Shown here in pieces: positions 56,390 to 64,000 of a stretch of DNA of 64,000 nucleotides. This DNA is from Sphingomonas flavescens. GTDB lineage: Bacteria; Pseudomonadota; Alphaproteobacteria; Sphingomonadales; Sphingomonadaceae. How positions within the stretch are numbered: position 1 is the first letter of the stretch; the number at the start of each line of letters is the position of its first letter. The notes beneath the pieces are model-generated. The model did no database searches and was not told where the DNA came from. It worked only from the letters and a program-made list of their open reading frames with translations. The position numbers were made by a program, and so were the translations under genes. The stretch lies in assembly GCF_030866745.1 (NCBI RefSeq), contig NZ_CP133016.1, positions 186,001-250,000 of the forward strand. The letters are read 5' to 3'.

Positions 56390-57681
56390 AGACGCTGGAT
56401 TGGAATAGTCTGACAGCGGATCAGCGCATCGCTGCGCTGGAACGCCCGGAACAGCGTGATGATGTCGCGTTGAAAGACGGCGTTCGTGCAATCGTCGAAG
56501 ATGTCCGCAACGGCGGCTGGGCGGCGCTGCAAGGGATCGCCCGGCGGCTGGACGGCGCCGAGCCGCGGCTGGTGGAAGTTGCGCCAATTGCGGTGCAGGC
56601 GCGACGGGATCTGCCGGCGGACGCGGTCGAGGCGATCCAGCTGGCGGCGCGGAACATCCGTCGCTTCCACGAGGCGGGAATGCCGGCGGACGTCTCAATC
56701 GAAACCATGCCAGGACTGACCGTAGGCAAGGTCTGGCGCGCGATCGATCGTGTCGGCGTCTATGTTCCAGGGGGCAAGACGCCCCTTTTCTCGACGCTCC
56801 TCATGCTGGCCATACCCGCCGCAATCGCCGGCGTGCGCGAGTTGGTGGTGGTGACACCGCCTCGAGCAGATGGCGGGCTTGATCTGCTGATCGCTCTTGC
56901 TGCCGCGGAATGCGGTATCGAGCGCGTTTGGACCGTTGGTGGTGCGCAAGCCATCGCGGCGTTGGCGTTTGGCTCGGGCAAATTACCCAAAGTCGACAAG
57001 ATTTGCGGTCCCGGGAATGCGTGGGTGGCGGAAGCCAAAAGATTAGTTTCGGGAATGGTCGGCGGACCGGCAATCGACATGCCGGCGGGCCCCAGCGAAT
57101 TAATGATCATTGCGGACGATGCCGCAGACGCGCGTATCGTCGCGGCCGACCTGCTCGGCCAGGCGGAGCATGATCCAGCCGCGCAGGTACTGCTCGTGAC
57201 GGATTCCCAGCGCCTCGCGAGCCAGATCGATCGGCACATCGACGAGCAGCTTTCGACGTTGCCAAGGAAGCCTATTGCAAAGGCGTCACTGGACGCCGCA
57301 CGGATCATCGTTGTGGAAGACCTCCATCGCGCGGCGGAAGTTGCAAACCTGTATGCACCCGAGCATCTGTCTCTAGCCGTAGGCGATCCCGAGCCGCTGA
57401 TCGCATCGATCCGCAATGCCGGCGCCGTATTCGCTGGTCGTCTCGCAGCCGAGACCTTCGGGGACTATCTCGCCGGGTCCAGTCACGTCCTTCCAACGGA
57501 CGGCGCGGCGCGCGCCTGGGGCGGCGTCTCGGTCTACACGTTTCTTAAGGCGATGACGGTGCAGTCGCTGACCGCGGACGCCACCCGGCACTTGGCAAGG
57601 CCGGCTGCCCTGCTGGCAAGGCTGGAAGGGCTCGAGGCGCATGCCCGCGCGGCGGACCTGAGATTGGAATTGGTCGGATGA
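56386..57681 (+). CDS. hisD: Histidinol dehydrogenase
   Basis: HisD oxidises histidinol to histidine in two NAD-dependent steps with a zinc ion. The catalytic and NAD/zinc blocks GGKTPLFSTLLMLAIPA, GPGNAWVAEAKRLVSG, MPAGPSELMIIADD, LGQAEHDPAAQ and LYAPEHLSLAV are present. The 431-residue length is normal. The GTG start overlaps the hisG stop, and its last four bases overlap the fusion gene (ATGA). Confidence 0.95.
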   Translation: MKTLDWNSLTADQRIAALERPEQRDDVALKDGVRAIVEDVRNGGWAALQGIARRLDGAEPRLVEVAPIAVQARRDLPADAVEAIQLAARNIRRFHEAGMPADVSIETMPGLTVGKVWRAIDRVGVYVPGGKTPLFSTLLMLAIPAAIAGVRELVVVTPPRADGGLDLLIALAAAECGIERVWTVGGAQAIAALAFGSGKLPKVDKICGPGNAWVAEAKRLVSGMVGGPAIDMPAGPSELMIIADDAADARIVAADLLGQAEHDPAAQVLLVTDSQRLASQIDRHIDEQLSTLPRKPIAKASLDAARIIVVEDLHRAAEVANLYAPEHLSLAVGDPEPLIASIRNAGAVFAGRLAAETFGDYLAGSSHVLPTDGAARAWGGVSVYTFLKAMTVQSLTADATRHLARPAALLARLEGLEAHARAADLRLELVG

Positions 57682-59339
57682 GCACGCTAGCTGCCCGCCT
57701 CGCGAGGCCCGAAGTGCTCCAGCTCTCGCCATTCGACATTTCGGCCAACGCAAACGTGGAGTTTGGCCCTAACGCTATCAAGCTCGACGCTAACGAAAAT
57801 CCCTTCGCGCCGCTTGGTGATGGGCCGCTGGCAGTCAACGTCAATCGCTACCCCGAGCCGCAACCTCGCGGTCTCGTTGCGGCAATGGCCGCCTTATATG
57901 GCGTTGACAGTGACCGCTTGGTGATCACGCGCGGTGCCGACGACGCCATCGACATGCTCCTCCGCGCATTCTGCCGCCCGCAAGTAGATGCGATCGCCAT
58001 CTCCTCTCCGACCTTCACCGCTTACCAGCATTTCGCAAACTTGCAGGGCGCGCGGGTGGTTGATGTTCCGCTCGGGCCCAATTTCGACTTCGGCGCGGAG
58101 CGCTTCATTGCCGGGGTGAGGGGGCAGGGCGTCAAGCTCGCCTTCATCTGTTCGCCGAACAACCCCACTGGGAATGAAGTCGACCCGGCCGCGGTGCTGC
58201 GCGTCGCCGATGCGCTCGATGAAGTGATCGTCGTCGTGGACGAGGCGTATCTGGAGTTCTCCTCGACACCTAGTCTTGCCATCGCAGCAAGCGCGCGTCC
58301 GAACCTCGTCGTGCTCAAGACCCTGTCAAAGGCCTATGGCCTCGCGGGAGCGCGGGTGGGCGCGGCAATCGGCAACGCCGATCTCATTGCGATTGCGTCG
58401 CGAGTATTGCCGCCATATCCGTTGCCAACCCTGTCGATTGAGGCGGCTTTGGCTGCGCTCAATCCAGCGCGCCGCGCGCTTCATGAGGAGCGGATCAACC
58501 GGATAAAGTCGGAACGTGACCGGCTGGCGCCTTTGCTCGCGACATCGCCATTGATCCGGTCGGTGCGCAATGGCGGCGGCAATTTTCTCTTCCTCGAAGT
58601 AGAAGATCCGGAAGCCCGAGCCTCGGAGCTTCGCAGGTTGGGCATCAGGGTGCGCTTCCGACCTCAGGCCGCGCCGGGCGGACTGCGGCTGACTATTGGC
58701 ACCGAAGCAGAAAATGCAGCGGCCTTGTCTGCTTTTGGAATCAATGAACGCGGGAACTGTGCCCGCAAGGCGGACGTCGTGCGCGAAACCAAGGAAACGA
58801 GCATTGCGGTTGCGATCGACCTCGACAGTCCCTCGCCGCGCAGGGTTCATACTGGAATCCCGTTCTACGACCACATGCTCGACCAGGTGGCCGCTCACGG
58901 GGGGTTCAGTCTTGTCCTCGAGTGTGATGGAGACCTTGAGATCGATGCCCATCACAGCGTCGAGGATTGCGCCATCACGTTAGGAACTGCTCTATCCAAC
59001 GCCTTGGGCGAGCGGCGGGGGATCGGCCGGTTCGGCTTTGCGCTCCCGATGGATGAAGCCGAGGCGCAGGTTTTGATCGACGTGTCGGGCCGACCTTTCA
59101 GTCGATTCGAAGGGCAATTTTCAGCGAGTCACATTGGCGACTACCCCACCGAGATGACGGAACATGTGTTTCGGTCTTTTGCTGACAGTCTGGGCGCCGC
59201 CATTCACGTCCGGGTTGAGGGCGACAATGACCACCATAAGACCGAAGCCTGTTTCAAGGCGTTCGGTCGGGCATTGCGCCAGGCGATCCGCTTCGACGGT
59301 GACGCGCAGGCACTGCCGAGCACCAAAGGCGTACTGTGA
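57678..59339 (+). CDS. hisC-hisB: HisC-HisB fusion: histidinol-phosphate aminotransferase / imidazoleglycerol-phosphate dehydratase
   Basis: Residues 1-355 are HisC, with the PLP lysine in LKTLSKAYGLAGARVG and ANENPFAP near the start. After a short linker (residues 356-370) residues 371-553 are imidazoleglycerol-phosphate dehydratase: HTGIPFYDHMLDQVAAHGGF, IDAHHSVEDCA, GDYPTEM and DNDHHKTEACFKAFGRALRQ. The HAD phosphatase domain that precedes IGPD in Escherichia coli HisB is absent. The fused order fits deletion of HisB-N in a hisC-hisB arrangement. The phosphatase step would be done by HisN at the operon end. Confidence 0.93.
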   Translation: MSTLAARLARPEVLQLSPFDISANANVEFGPNAIKLDANENPFAPLGDGPLAVNVNRYPEPQPRGLVAAMAALYGVDSDRLVITRGADDAIDMLLRAFCRPQVDAIAISSPTFTAYQHFANLQGARVVDVPLGPNFDFGAERFIAGVRGQGVKLAFICSPNNPTGNEVDPAAVLRVADALDEVIVVVDEAYLEFSSTPSLAIAASARPNLVVLKTLSKAYGLAGARVGAAIGNADLIAIASRVLPPYPLPTLSIEAALAALNPARRALHEERINRIKSERDRLAPLLATSPLIRSVRNGGGNFLFLEVEDPEARASELRRLGIRVRFRPQAAPGGLRLTIGTEAENAAALSAFGINERGNCARKADVVRETKETSIAVAIDLDSPSPRRVHTGIPFYDHMLDQVAAHGGFSLVLECDGDLEIDAHHSVEDCAITLGTALSNALGERRGIGRFGFALPMDEAEAQVLIDVSGRPFSRFEGQFSASHIGDYPTEMTEHVFRSFADSLGAAIHVRVEGDNDHHKTEACFKAFGRALRQAIRFDGDAQALPSTKGVL

Positions 59340-59914
59340 ACGTTGCGATCGTCAATCTAGGTTGCGGCAATATCGGATCGGTTCGCTTGGCGTTCGAACG
59401 GTTCGGCATTGATCCTCTGGTAACCGCCGATGCTAAAAGCATTTCCACCGCCGATCGGGTCATTCTGCCGGGCGTCGGCGCGGCTGGCTTCGCGATGGAA
59501 CGGATCGATGCGCTTGGTCTGCGTCAAACCCTGATGACGTTAAGGCAACCTGCGCTTGGCGTCTGCCTTGGCATGCAATTGCTGTTTGAAAGTAGCGACG
59601 AAGATGAAACGCCCTGTCTCGGATTGATCGAGGGCAGGGTTCGCAAGCTTGAAGCGGCAACCGGACTGCCTGTTCCCCACATGGGCTGGACGCGGGTCAC
59701 GGCGAGGTCGTCAGAAAACGGAATTCGGGACGGCGATTATTTCTACTTCGCGCACAGTTACGCTTGCGATGTTGGCCCGGCGACCGTCGCGACGGCAACC
59801 TATGGCCGCGAAATCGCGGCCGTGGTGCGGCGAGACAACTGGATCGGCGCGCAGTTTCATCCTGAACGCTCCGGCAATGCAGGAACGCGATTTCTCGAAG
59901 CGTTTCTCCGATGA
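59336..59914 (+). CDS. hisH: Imidazole glycerol phosphate synthase glutaminase subunit
   Basis: HisH is the class I glutamine amidotransferase that feeds ammonia to HisF. The catalytic Cys is in GVCLGMQLLFESSD, and the H-x-E dyad is in QFHPERSG. MNVAIVNLGCGNIGSVRLAFE is the normal start. The length of 192 residues is typical. The GTG start overlaps the fusion gene, and the stop overlaps hisA. Confidence 0.95.
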   Translation: MNVAIVNLGCGNIGSVRLAFERFGIDPLVTADAKSISTADRVILPGVGAAGFAMERIDALGLRQTLMTLRQPALGVCLGMQLLFESSDEDETPCLGLIEGRVRKLEAATGLPVPHMGWTRVTARSSENGIRDGDYFYFAHSYACDVGPATVATATYGREIAAVVRRDNWIGAQFHPERSGNAGTRFLEAFLR

Positions 59915-60630
59915 TCGTCTACCCCGCAATGGATCTGATGGGCGGCAAGGCCGTGCGCTTGAAGCAGGGGCGGTTCGACGACAAAACCGCCTACGACACC
60001 GATCCTGTTGAGGCCCTCCGCGCTTTCCAGGATGCGGGTTCGCGATGGGCTCATATCGTCGACCTCGATGGCGCCCGCGCGAAGGCGCCTATTCAGCATG
60101 AGTTGATACGATCGCTAGCGGCTTCCACGAGCCTGAGCCTGCAGGTCGGCGGGGGCTTCCGGGATGCAGGCCACATCGCGGACATGCTCGATGCTGGCGT
60201 CGAGCGCGTGGTCATCGGGAGTCTGGCCGTGCAACAGCCGGCCATGGTGAACGGATGGCTGAACGACTTCGGGGCTGATCGCATCACCATTTCGATCGAT
60301 GTCAGGATGTCGGGCGGACAGCCGATGGCCGCTGTCGGAGGCTGGGCGGAGGCGAGCGACCGTACTTTGTGGGAGGTCGCTGCGCAGTATGCCGATTTGC
60401 GGCATGTGCTGATCACCGACATCGGCCGTGACGGGATGCTCCAAGGGCCGAATTTTAAGCTTCTGGACGAGGCCGTTGAGCGGCTCCCGCATCTGGCCAT
60501 TCAGGCTTCTGGTGGGGTCTCGAGCGTTGAGGATCTCAAGCGGCTGTGCACCAACGGCGTCATCGTTGGCAAAGCCCTGTGGGAAGGCCGCGTCAGTCTG
60601 GAAGAGGCATTGTTCGTTGCCCGCGCGTAG
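59911..60630 (+). CDS. hisA: ProFAR isomerase HisA
   Basis: HisA isomerises the phosphoribosyl-formimino carboxamide ribonucleotide. The TIM barrel starts with [19 protein letters not shown] (catalytic Asp8), and the second acid is in ISIDVRMSG, with the loop [14 protein letters not shown]. The length of 239 residues is normal. It overlaps hisH (ATGA) and the start of hisF by 14 bases. Confidence 0.95.
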   Translation: MIVYPAMDLMGGKAVRLKQGRFDDKTAYDTDPVEALRAFQDAGSRWAHIVDLDGARAKAPIQHELIRSLAASTSLSLQVGGGFRDAGHIADMLDAGVERVVIGSLAVQQPAMVNGWLNDFGADRITISIDVRMSGGQPMAAVGGWAEASDRTLWEVAAQYADLRHVLITDIGRDGMLQGPNFKLLDEAVERLPHLAIQASGGVSSVEDLKRLCTNGVIVGKALWEGRVSLEEALFVARA

Positions 60631-61384
60631 GATCATTCCATGCCTTGACGTCAAGGACGGGCGCGTCGTCAAAGGCGTGCAATTCCGTGACCACCGCGAC
60701 GCCGGCGACATTGTCGAGCAGGCCAACAGGTACCGCGATGAAGGGGCCGACGAACTCGTGTTCTACGACATCGGTGCAAGCGCGGAGGGCCGCAGCATCG
60801 ACCTCGGATGGGTTCGCGAAATTGCCCGGATCATAGATATCCCATTCGCGGTGGCCGGGGGGCTGCGGACGCGAGACCAGGCGGCAGCTTGCCTGGATGC
60901 CGGCGCGGACAAGATTTCCCTGAATTCCCCGGCACTTGAGCGGCCGCAGTTGATTGACGAACTGGCACGGGATTTCGGCAGTCAGTGCGTTGTGCTCGGC
61001 GTCGACAGCTTCGCTGTCCAGGGCGACTATTTCGTCAAGCAATACACCGGCGATCCGGACCGTACGCTTGATGCTGGTCGGCGGACACTCGACTGGGTTC
61101 GTGAGGCTTGTGATCGCGGCGCGGGAGAAGTTGTCGTCAATTGCATGCGCCGCGACGGGGTCCGCGGCGGCTATGATCTCGCGCACACCCAGGCGGTTGT
61201 CACCGCGGTCGACGTTCCGGTTATCGCCTCAGGAGGCGCCGGAATCCCCGAGCATTTCCGCGACGCCTTCCTAGACGTGGGGGTTAGTGGAGCGCTGGCC
61301 GCTACGGTCTTCCACGATCGCATCATCGCCATACCGGAGCTTAAGGAGTTTCTGACCGCATGCGGGATCGAAACGCGCCGCTAA
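60617..61384 (+). CDS. hisF: Imidazole glycerol phosphate synthase cyclase subunit
   Basis: HisF joins HisH and cyclises PRFAR to imidazoleglycerol phosphate and AICAR. The TTG start ([20 protein letters not shown]) fits HisF from other bacteria; the longer upstream frame does not resemble HisF. The catalytic Asp is in CLDVKDG, and [13 protein letters not shown] plus [14 protein letters not shown] follow the family. It overlaps hisA by 14 bases and hisIE by 25. Confidence 0.93.
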   Translation: MPARRIIPCLDVKDGRVVKGVQFRDHRDAGDIVEQANRYRDEGADELVFYDIGASAEGRSIDLGWVREIARIIDIPFAVAGGLRTRDQAAACLDAGADKISLNSPALERPQLIDELARDFGSQCVVLGVDSFAVQGDYFVKQYTGDPDRTLDAGRRTLDWVREACDRGAGEVVVNCMRRDGVRGGYDLAHTQAVVTAVDVPVIASGGAGIPEHFRDAFLDVGVSGALAATVFHDRIIAIPELKEFLTACGIETRR

Positions 61385-62016
61385 CGCGCGACGACATCGC
61401 CAGCCTCGATTGGGACAAAATGGGCGGCCTACTTCCCGCGATCGTCCAGGATCGCACTTCGGGACGCGTCCTGATGGTGGGATACATGAATCAGGAAGCG
61501 CTTTCCGCGACGTTGAAGAGCGGCCTGGCCACCTTCTTCAGCCGATCAAAGGACCGCCTGTGGCAGAAGGGTGAGACCAGCGGCAATGCGTTGCTGGTCG
61601 ATGCCATTTTTGCCGACTGCGACGCGGATGCACTGCTCGTGCTCGCGGCGCCGAAAGGCCCTACCTGCCATTTGGGAAGCGACAGCTGTTTCGGCGCTGC
61701 ACCCACGTGCGGCGCCGGCTGGCTCGAAGAGCTGAGCATGATCGTCAGGGATCGAGCGCGTTCCGCCGATTCTACAAGTTACACGCGCACGCTGCTTGCG
61801 GCCGGGCGGGGTCGCATTGCGCAAAAAGTGGGTGAGGAAGGCGTGGAGGTCGCACTTGCGGCGGTTTCGCGTCCGGCTTCCGAATGCGCGGAGGAACTGG
61901 CCGACCTGATCTACCATCTGACGGTTCTGATGGAGTCGCTCGAGCTCGGCTGGGGCGACGTCATCGACCTTCTACAGGAACGTCACTTCGCAAGCAGCTC
62001 GACTGCGGCTTCGTAA
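61360..62016 (+). CDS. hisI: Bifunctional phosphoribosyl-AMP cyclohydrolase / phosphoribosyl-ATP pyrophosphatase
   Basis: This is a HisI-HisE fusion (218 residues). Residues 1-115 are HisI with LMVGYMNQEAL and the metal region HLGSDSCF, while residues 118-218 are HisE with KVGEEGVEVALAA and ADLIYHLTVLME. Both are in the usual order. It overlaps hisF by 25 bases and hisN, on the other strand, by 34 bases. It completes the operon from hisG. Confidence 0.93.
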   Translation: MRDRNAPLTRDDIASLDWDKMGGLLPAIVQDRTSGRVLMVGYMNQEALSATLKSGLATFFSRSKDRLWQKGETSGNALLVDAIFADCDADALLVLAAPKGPTCHLGSDSCFGAAPTCGAGWLEELSMIVRDRARSADSTSYTRTLLAAGRGRIAQKVGEEGVEVALAAVSRPASECAEELADLIYHLTVLMESLELGWGDVIDLLQERHFASSSTAAS

Positions 62017-62765
62017 AGCTCGCGCGAAGCGGCGGCGATGACATTGCCGCTGGCGAAATCCTCGCCACCATGCCAGTCGCCAAAATGACCATCGGCCGCA
62101 CGTACGACCGGGATCAGCGCGTAATAATCGTGCGGTTTCAACCCGCTTTCGATCACCAGATCGATGCTGCCGGCAGCAAGGCGCGCGTAGGCGTATGCGT
62201 CATGCCCGAACCGAGCGACGCGGATTGCGTCCAGCACCCGTTGCAGTCTGCTGTTCGCAGAGCCGAACAAATAGGGATCCGTGGTTGAAAAGCGCGCTTC
62301 AGCCAAACGCTTGCAGCCGCTAGTCGAGATAGCGCGCCGGTCATTGCCCCGAATGAGCACAGCGCCATCCTCGCCCCCGACGTAAATTTCATCGAGGCAG
62401 GGGGCGTCGATTAACCCGAGGACGGGATCGATGCCGTCCAACATGGCGATGAGCGTTGTCCAAGTTGGCAGGCCGCAAATGTACGAGCGCGTTCCGTCAA
62501 TGGGATCGATGCTCCAGCGGATGGAGCCCTGTCCGAGGGTCTCAGCAAATTCCTCACCAGAAATCCCGTGATGGGGAAATTTGCGGGAAATCATGTCACG
62601 GATGACGGTCTCGGCTGCCCGGTCCGCGTCCGTCACTGGGTCGTATTGCCCACCGTCGGATTTATCTTGCGCGTTATGACCGCCCGGCTGCTCCCGCAGG
62701 GTTTCTTGCCGTGCCGCCATTGCCAGCTCGATGGCGAAGTCCGCCAGATCGTGGTCCATTGTCAT
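61983..62765 (-). CDS. hisN: Histidinol-phosphatase, inositol-monophosphatase type
   Basis: HisN of this type removes phosphate from histidinol phosphate. The signature GISGEEFAE and DPIDGTRSYICGLP (metal-binding D-x-I-D-G-T) and the late YARLAAGSIDLVIESG fit the IMPase-fold HisN. Its location, convergent with hisIE and overlapping it by 34 bases, and the loss of the HisB phosphatase domain in the fusion gene, both support histidinol-phosphatase over other IMPases. The start is the ATG closest to the family N-terminus. Confidence 0.88.
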   Translation of the reverse strand: MTMDHDLADFAIELAMAARQETLREQPGGHNAQDKSDGGQYDPVTDADRAAETVIRDMISRKFPHHGISGEEFAETLGQGSIRWSIDPIDGTRSYICGLPTWTTLIAMLDGIDPVLGLIDAPCLDEIYVGGEDGAVLIRGNDRRAISTSGCKRLAEARFSTTDPYLFGSANSRLQRVLDAIRVARFGHDAYAYARLAAGSIDLVIESGLKPHDYYALIPVVRAADGHFGDWHGGEDFASGNVIAAASRELYEAAVELLAK

Positions 62766-62793
62766 CGGCGGAATGCGCGCATCCAATATTGGC

Positions 62794-62869
62794 TGGTGAG
62801 CCCTGCTGGATTCGAACCAGCGACCTACTGATTAAAAGTCAGTTGCTCTACCGACTGAGCTAAGGGCCC
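62794..62869 (-). tRNA. tRNA-Lys(TTT)
   Basis: Read on the minus strand it has the acceptor stem GGGCCCT/AGGGCTC, D-arm AGCTCAGTCGGTAGAGC, anticodon stem-loop CTGACTTTTAATCAG with TTT, T-arm GCTGGTTCGAATCCAGC, and an encoded CCA. hisN follows 29 bases downstream on the same strand. Confidence 0.97.
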
Positions 62870-62885
62870 GACCAGCCCGGCTCCG

Positions 62886-63383
62886 TTAGCTGCGTGGCGA
62901 GCGGTGAGCAAGGCGATGCGCAAGATGGCGAACTGTCGTCGATCCATGCACCCGCCAGCCCGGTGCGATTGCCGCCAAAGGGCCGAGCACGAATTCGCGG
63001 CTTGCAAGCGAACTGTGTGGGATTTGAAGCCGGCGATCACGGTGACGCCCGCCGCTCCATAGGATCAGGTCGAGGTCGAGCACGCGCGCGCCCCAGCGAC
63101 GCCCCGAGCGCCGTCCGAAGCTGCGCTCGATCTGTTTGAGGGCCGTGAGCATTGCTCGCGGTGTCAGATCGCTTTCGACCAACGCAACTGCGTTGGCGAA
63201 ATCGCGCCCGGCACCTCCGTGCGCCGCGTTGAGCATGATTGGAGACGCGTCGAATAGGTCAAAGTCGCGGTCGAGGCTGGCAATTGCCGCTTCGACGACG
63301 CCAGTCGGGCGCCCGAAGCGTCCATGCGGGCGATTGGAGCCGATCGCGATGGCATAGAGGTGCGTTGCATGCGGCACGCGCAC
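62886..63383 (-). CDS. folK: 2-amino-4-hydroxy-6-hydroxymethyldihydropteridine diphosphokinase
   Basis: FolK transfers pyrophosphate from ATP to the pterin in folate synthesis. LYAIAIGSNRPHG at residue 9 starts the fold, and the diagnostic RWGARVLDLDLILW and IPHSSLASREFVLGPLAAIAP follow. The length of 165 residues is normal. It is 18 bases from the divergent glycosylase gene and 16 bases from the tRNA. The partner folP is at 13202. Confidence 0.9.
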   Translation of the reverse strand: MRVPHATHLYAIAIGSNRPHGRFGRPTGVVEAAIASLDRDFDLFDASPIMLNAAHGGAGRDFANAVALVESDLTPRAMLTALKQIERSFGRRSGRRWGARVLDLDLILWSGGRHRDRRLQIPHSSLASREFVLGPLAAIAPGWRVHGSTTVRHLAHRLAHRSPRS

Positions 63384-63400
63384 TCGCCTAGGTCAGGCTA

Positions 63401-64000
63401 ATGCCGTTCGCCAGCCCTGCCGATTTGTCGCCACTGCCGCGCGCTGAAGCGCCGCGCGATTGCCCGCTGTGCCCGCGACTGGTCCATTTTCGCCAGGAAT
63501 GCCGTGCCGAACATCCCGACTGGTGGAATGCGCCAGTGCCGGCGTTCGGCGATCCGGCCGCCTGGCTGGCGATCGTTGGACTAGCGCCGGGCAAGCATGG
63601 CGCCAATCGTACCGGCCGGCCCTTCACCGGCGATTTCGCGGGTGAGCTGCTTTACGCCACGCTCTCGAAATTTGGGTTAGCCCAGGGTCTCTACGGGGCG
63701 GCTCAAAATGATGGGCTGCAGCTGCATGGGGCGATCATCGTCAATGCAGTCAAATGCCTGCCCCCGCAAAACAAGACCCTACCTGTCGAAGAAACCAATT
63801 GCCGTCCGTTCCTGACGGAGGCGCTGCGAAGTCTGCCGAACCTCACCACGCTGGTTGCGCTCGGGAAGGTCGCGCACGACAGCTTGTGCCGAACCTTCGC
63901 TTTGCCCTTATCGCGTGCCAAGTTCGCGCACGGTGCCGAACATGAACTGCCTGGAGGATTGCGGTTGTTCGATAGCTATCATTGCAGCCGCTACAATCAG
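63401..64000 (+). CDS. Type 5 uracil-DNA glycosylase (partial, runs past window end)
   Basis: The first 200 codons of a uracil-DNA glycosylase superfamily protein are in the window. CPLCPRL (residues 21-27) provides two of the four iron-sulfur cysteines. GLAPGKHGANRTGRPFTGD is the type 5 (UdgB) uracil-binding motif, and YHCSRYNQ near the end of the window is the second active-site motif. UdgB repairs uracil and related lesions in DNA. It is open to the window edge, so the C-terminus is missing. Confidence 0.9.
   Translation, partial: MPFASPADLSPLPRAEAPRDCPLCPRLVHFRQECRAEHPDWWNAPVPAFGDPAAWLAIVGLAPGKHGANRTGRPFTGDFAGELLYATLSKFGLAQGLYGAAQNDGLQLHGAIIVNAVKCLPPQNKTLPVEETNCRPFLTEALRSLPNLTTLVALGKVAHDSLCRTFALPLSRAKFAHGAEHELPGGLRLFDSYHCSRYNQ

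Overview
The window reads as chromosomal DNA of a sphingomonad (Alphaproteobacteria, Sphingomonadales). The evidence is high GC content, a CcrM-type GANTC methyltransferase, an aa3-type oxidase subunit IV small protein, three-gene transhydrogenase subunits (PntAA, PntAB, PntB), several TonB/halogenase/SapC genes typical of this order, and many ATGA-type gene overlaps. The taxonomic call is an inference from gene content. I see no prophage, insertion sequence, rRNA operon or CRISPR array.

Layout. From 0 to 16 kb is housekeeping: a tandem PilZ protein, msrA, a Sua5-type tsaC, a short GntR regulator with an operator-like palindrome at its start, a nitroreductase, a peptide transporter (POT) co-transcribed with two amidohydrolase-fold proteins and NnrU, glmM, a ThiD kinase fused to a VOC domain, rnhB, ccrM (preceded by a dense GANTC cluster), folP, and two unrecognised proteins. 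From 15.6 to 25 kb are a TbpB-like surface lipoprotein, an NtrC-like regulator with degenerate key motifs, and the transhydrogenase genes. The pntAA gene is separated from pntAB-pntB by about 3.8 kb of opposite-strand genes: ybaK, yjbQ, a 26-residue ORF and a CHASE2-EAL phosphodiesterase. From 25 to 29 kb are an Asp/Glu racemase-like protein, uvrC, recO and apaG.

From 29 to 36.8 kb lies a capsule/exopolysaccharide locus: GT4 glycosyltransferase, PPP-type phosphatase, Wza, Wzc with a Tyr-Gly tail, a TPR protein, an O-antigen ligase/polymerase and a small membrane protein. Two of these genes (the GT4 and wzc) have conserved N-terminal coding sequence with no usual start codon in frame. From 36.8 to 39.1 kb three overlapping genes on alternating strands encode a nucleotidyltransferase-fold protein, an HPr-kinase-like P-loop kinase and a PqqD/RRE-like protein.

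From 39.2 to 52.8 kb is a carbohydrate utilisation locus, probably for beta-1,3-glucan: TonB receptor, two flavin-dependent halogenase-family proteins, SapC, a JmjC/cupin-like oxygenase, GH16 endoglucanase, LacI regulator, MFS sugar transporter and GH3 exo-glucosidase. Matching palindromes (core GAACGTTCAC) lie before the receptor gene and before GH3 and are the likely LacI operators.

From 52.8 to 55.1 kb are an SGNH-like hydrolase and dctA. From 55.2 to 62 kb a compact his operon carries nearly the whole histidine pathway: a TrpR-superfamily regulator, hisG (long form), hisD, a hisC-hisB fusion, hisH, hisA, hisF and hisIE. The missing phosphatase step is supplied by hisN, convergent at the operon end. 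tRNA-Lys(TTT), folK and a type 5 uracil-DNA glycosylase (cut by the window end) close the window.
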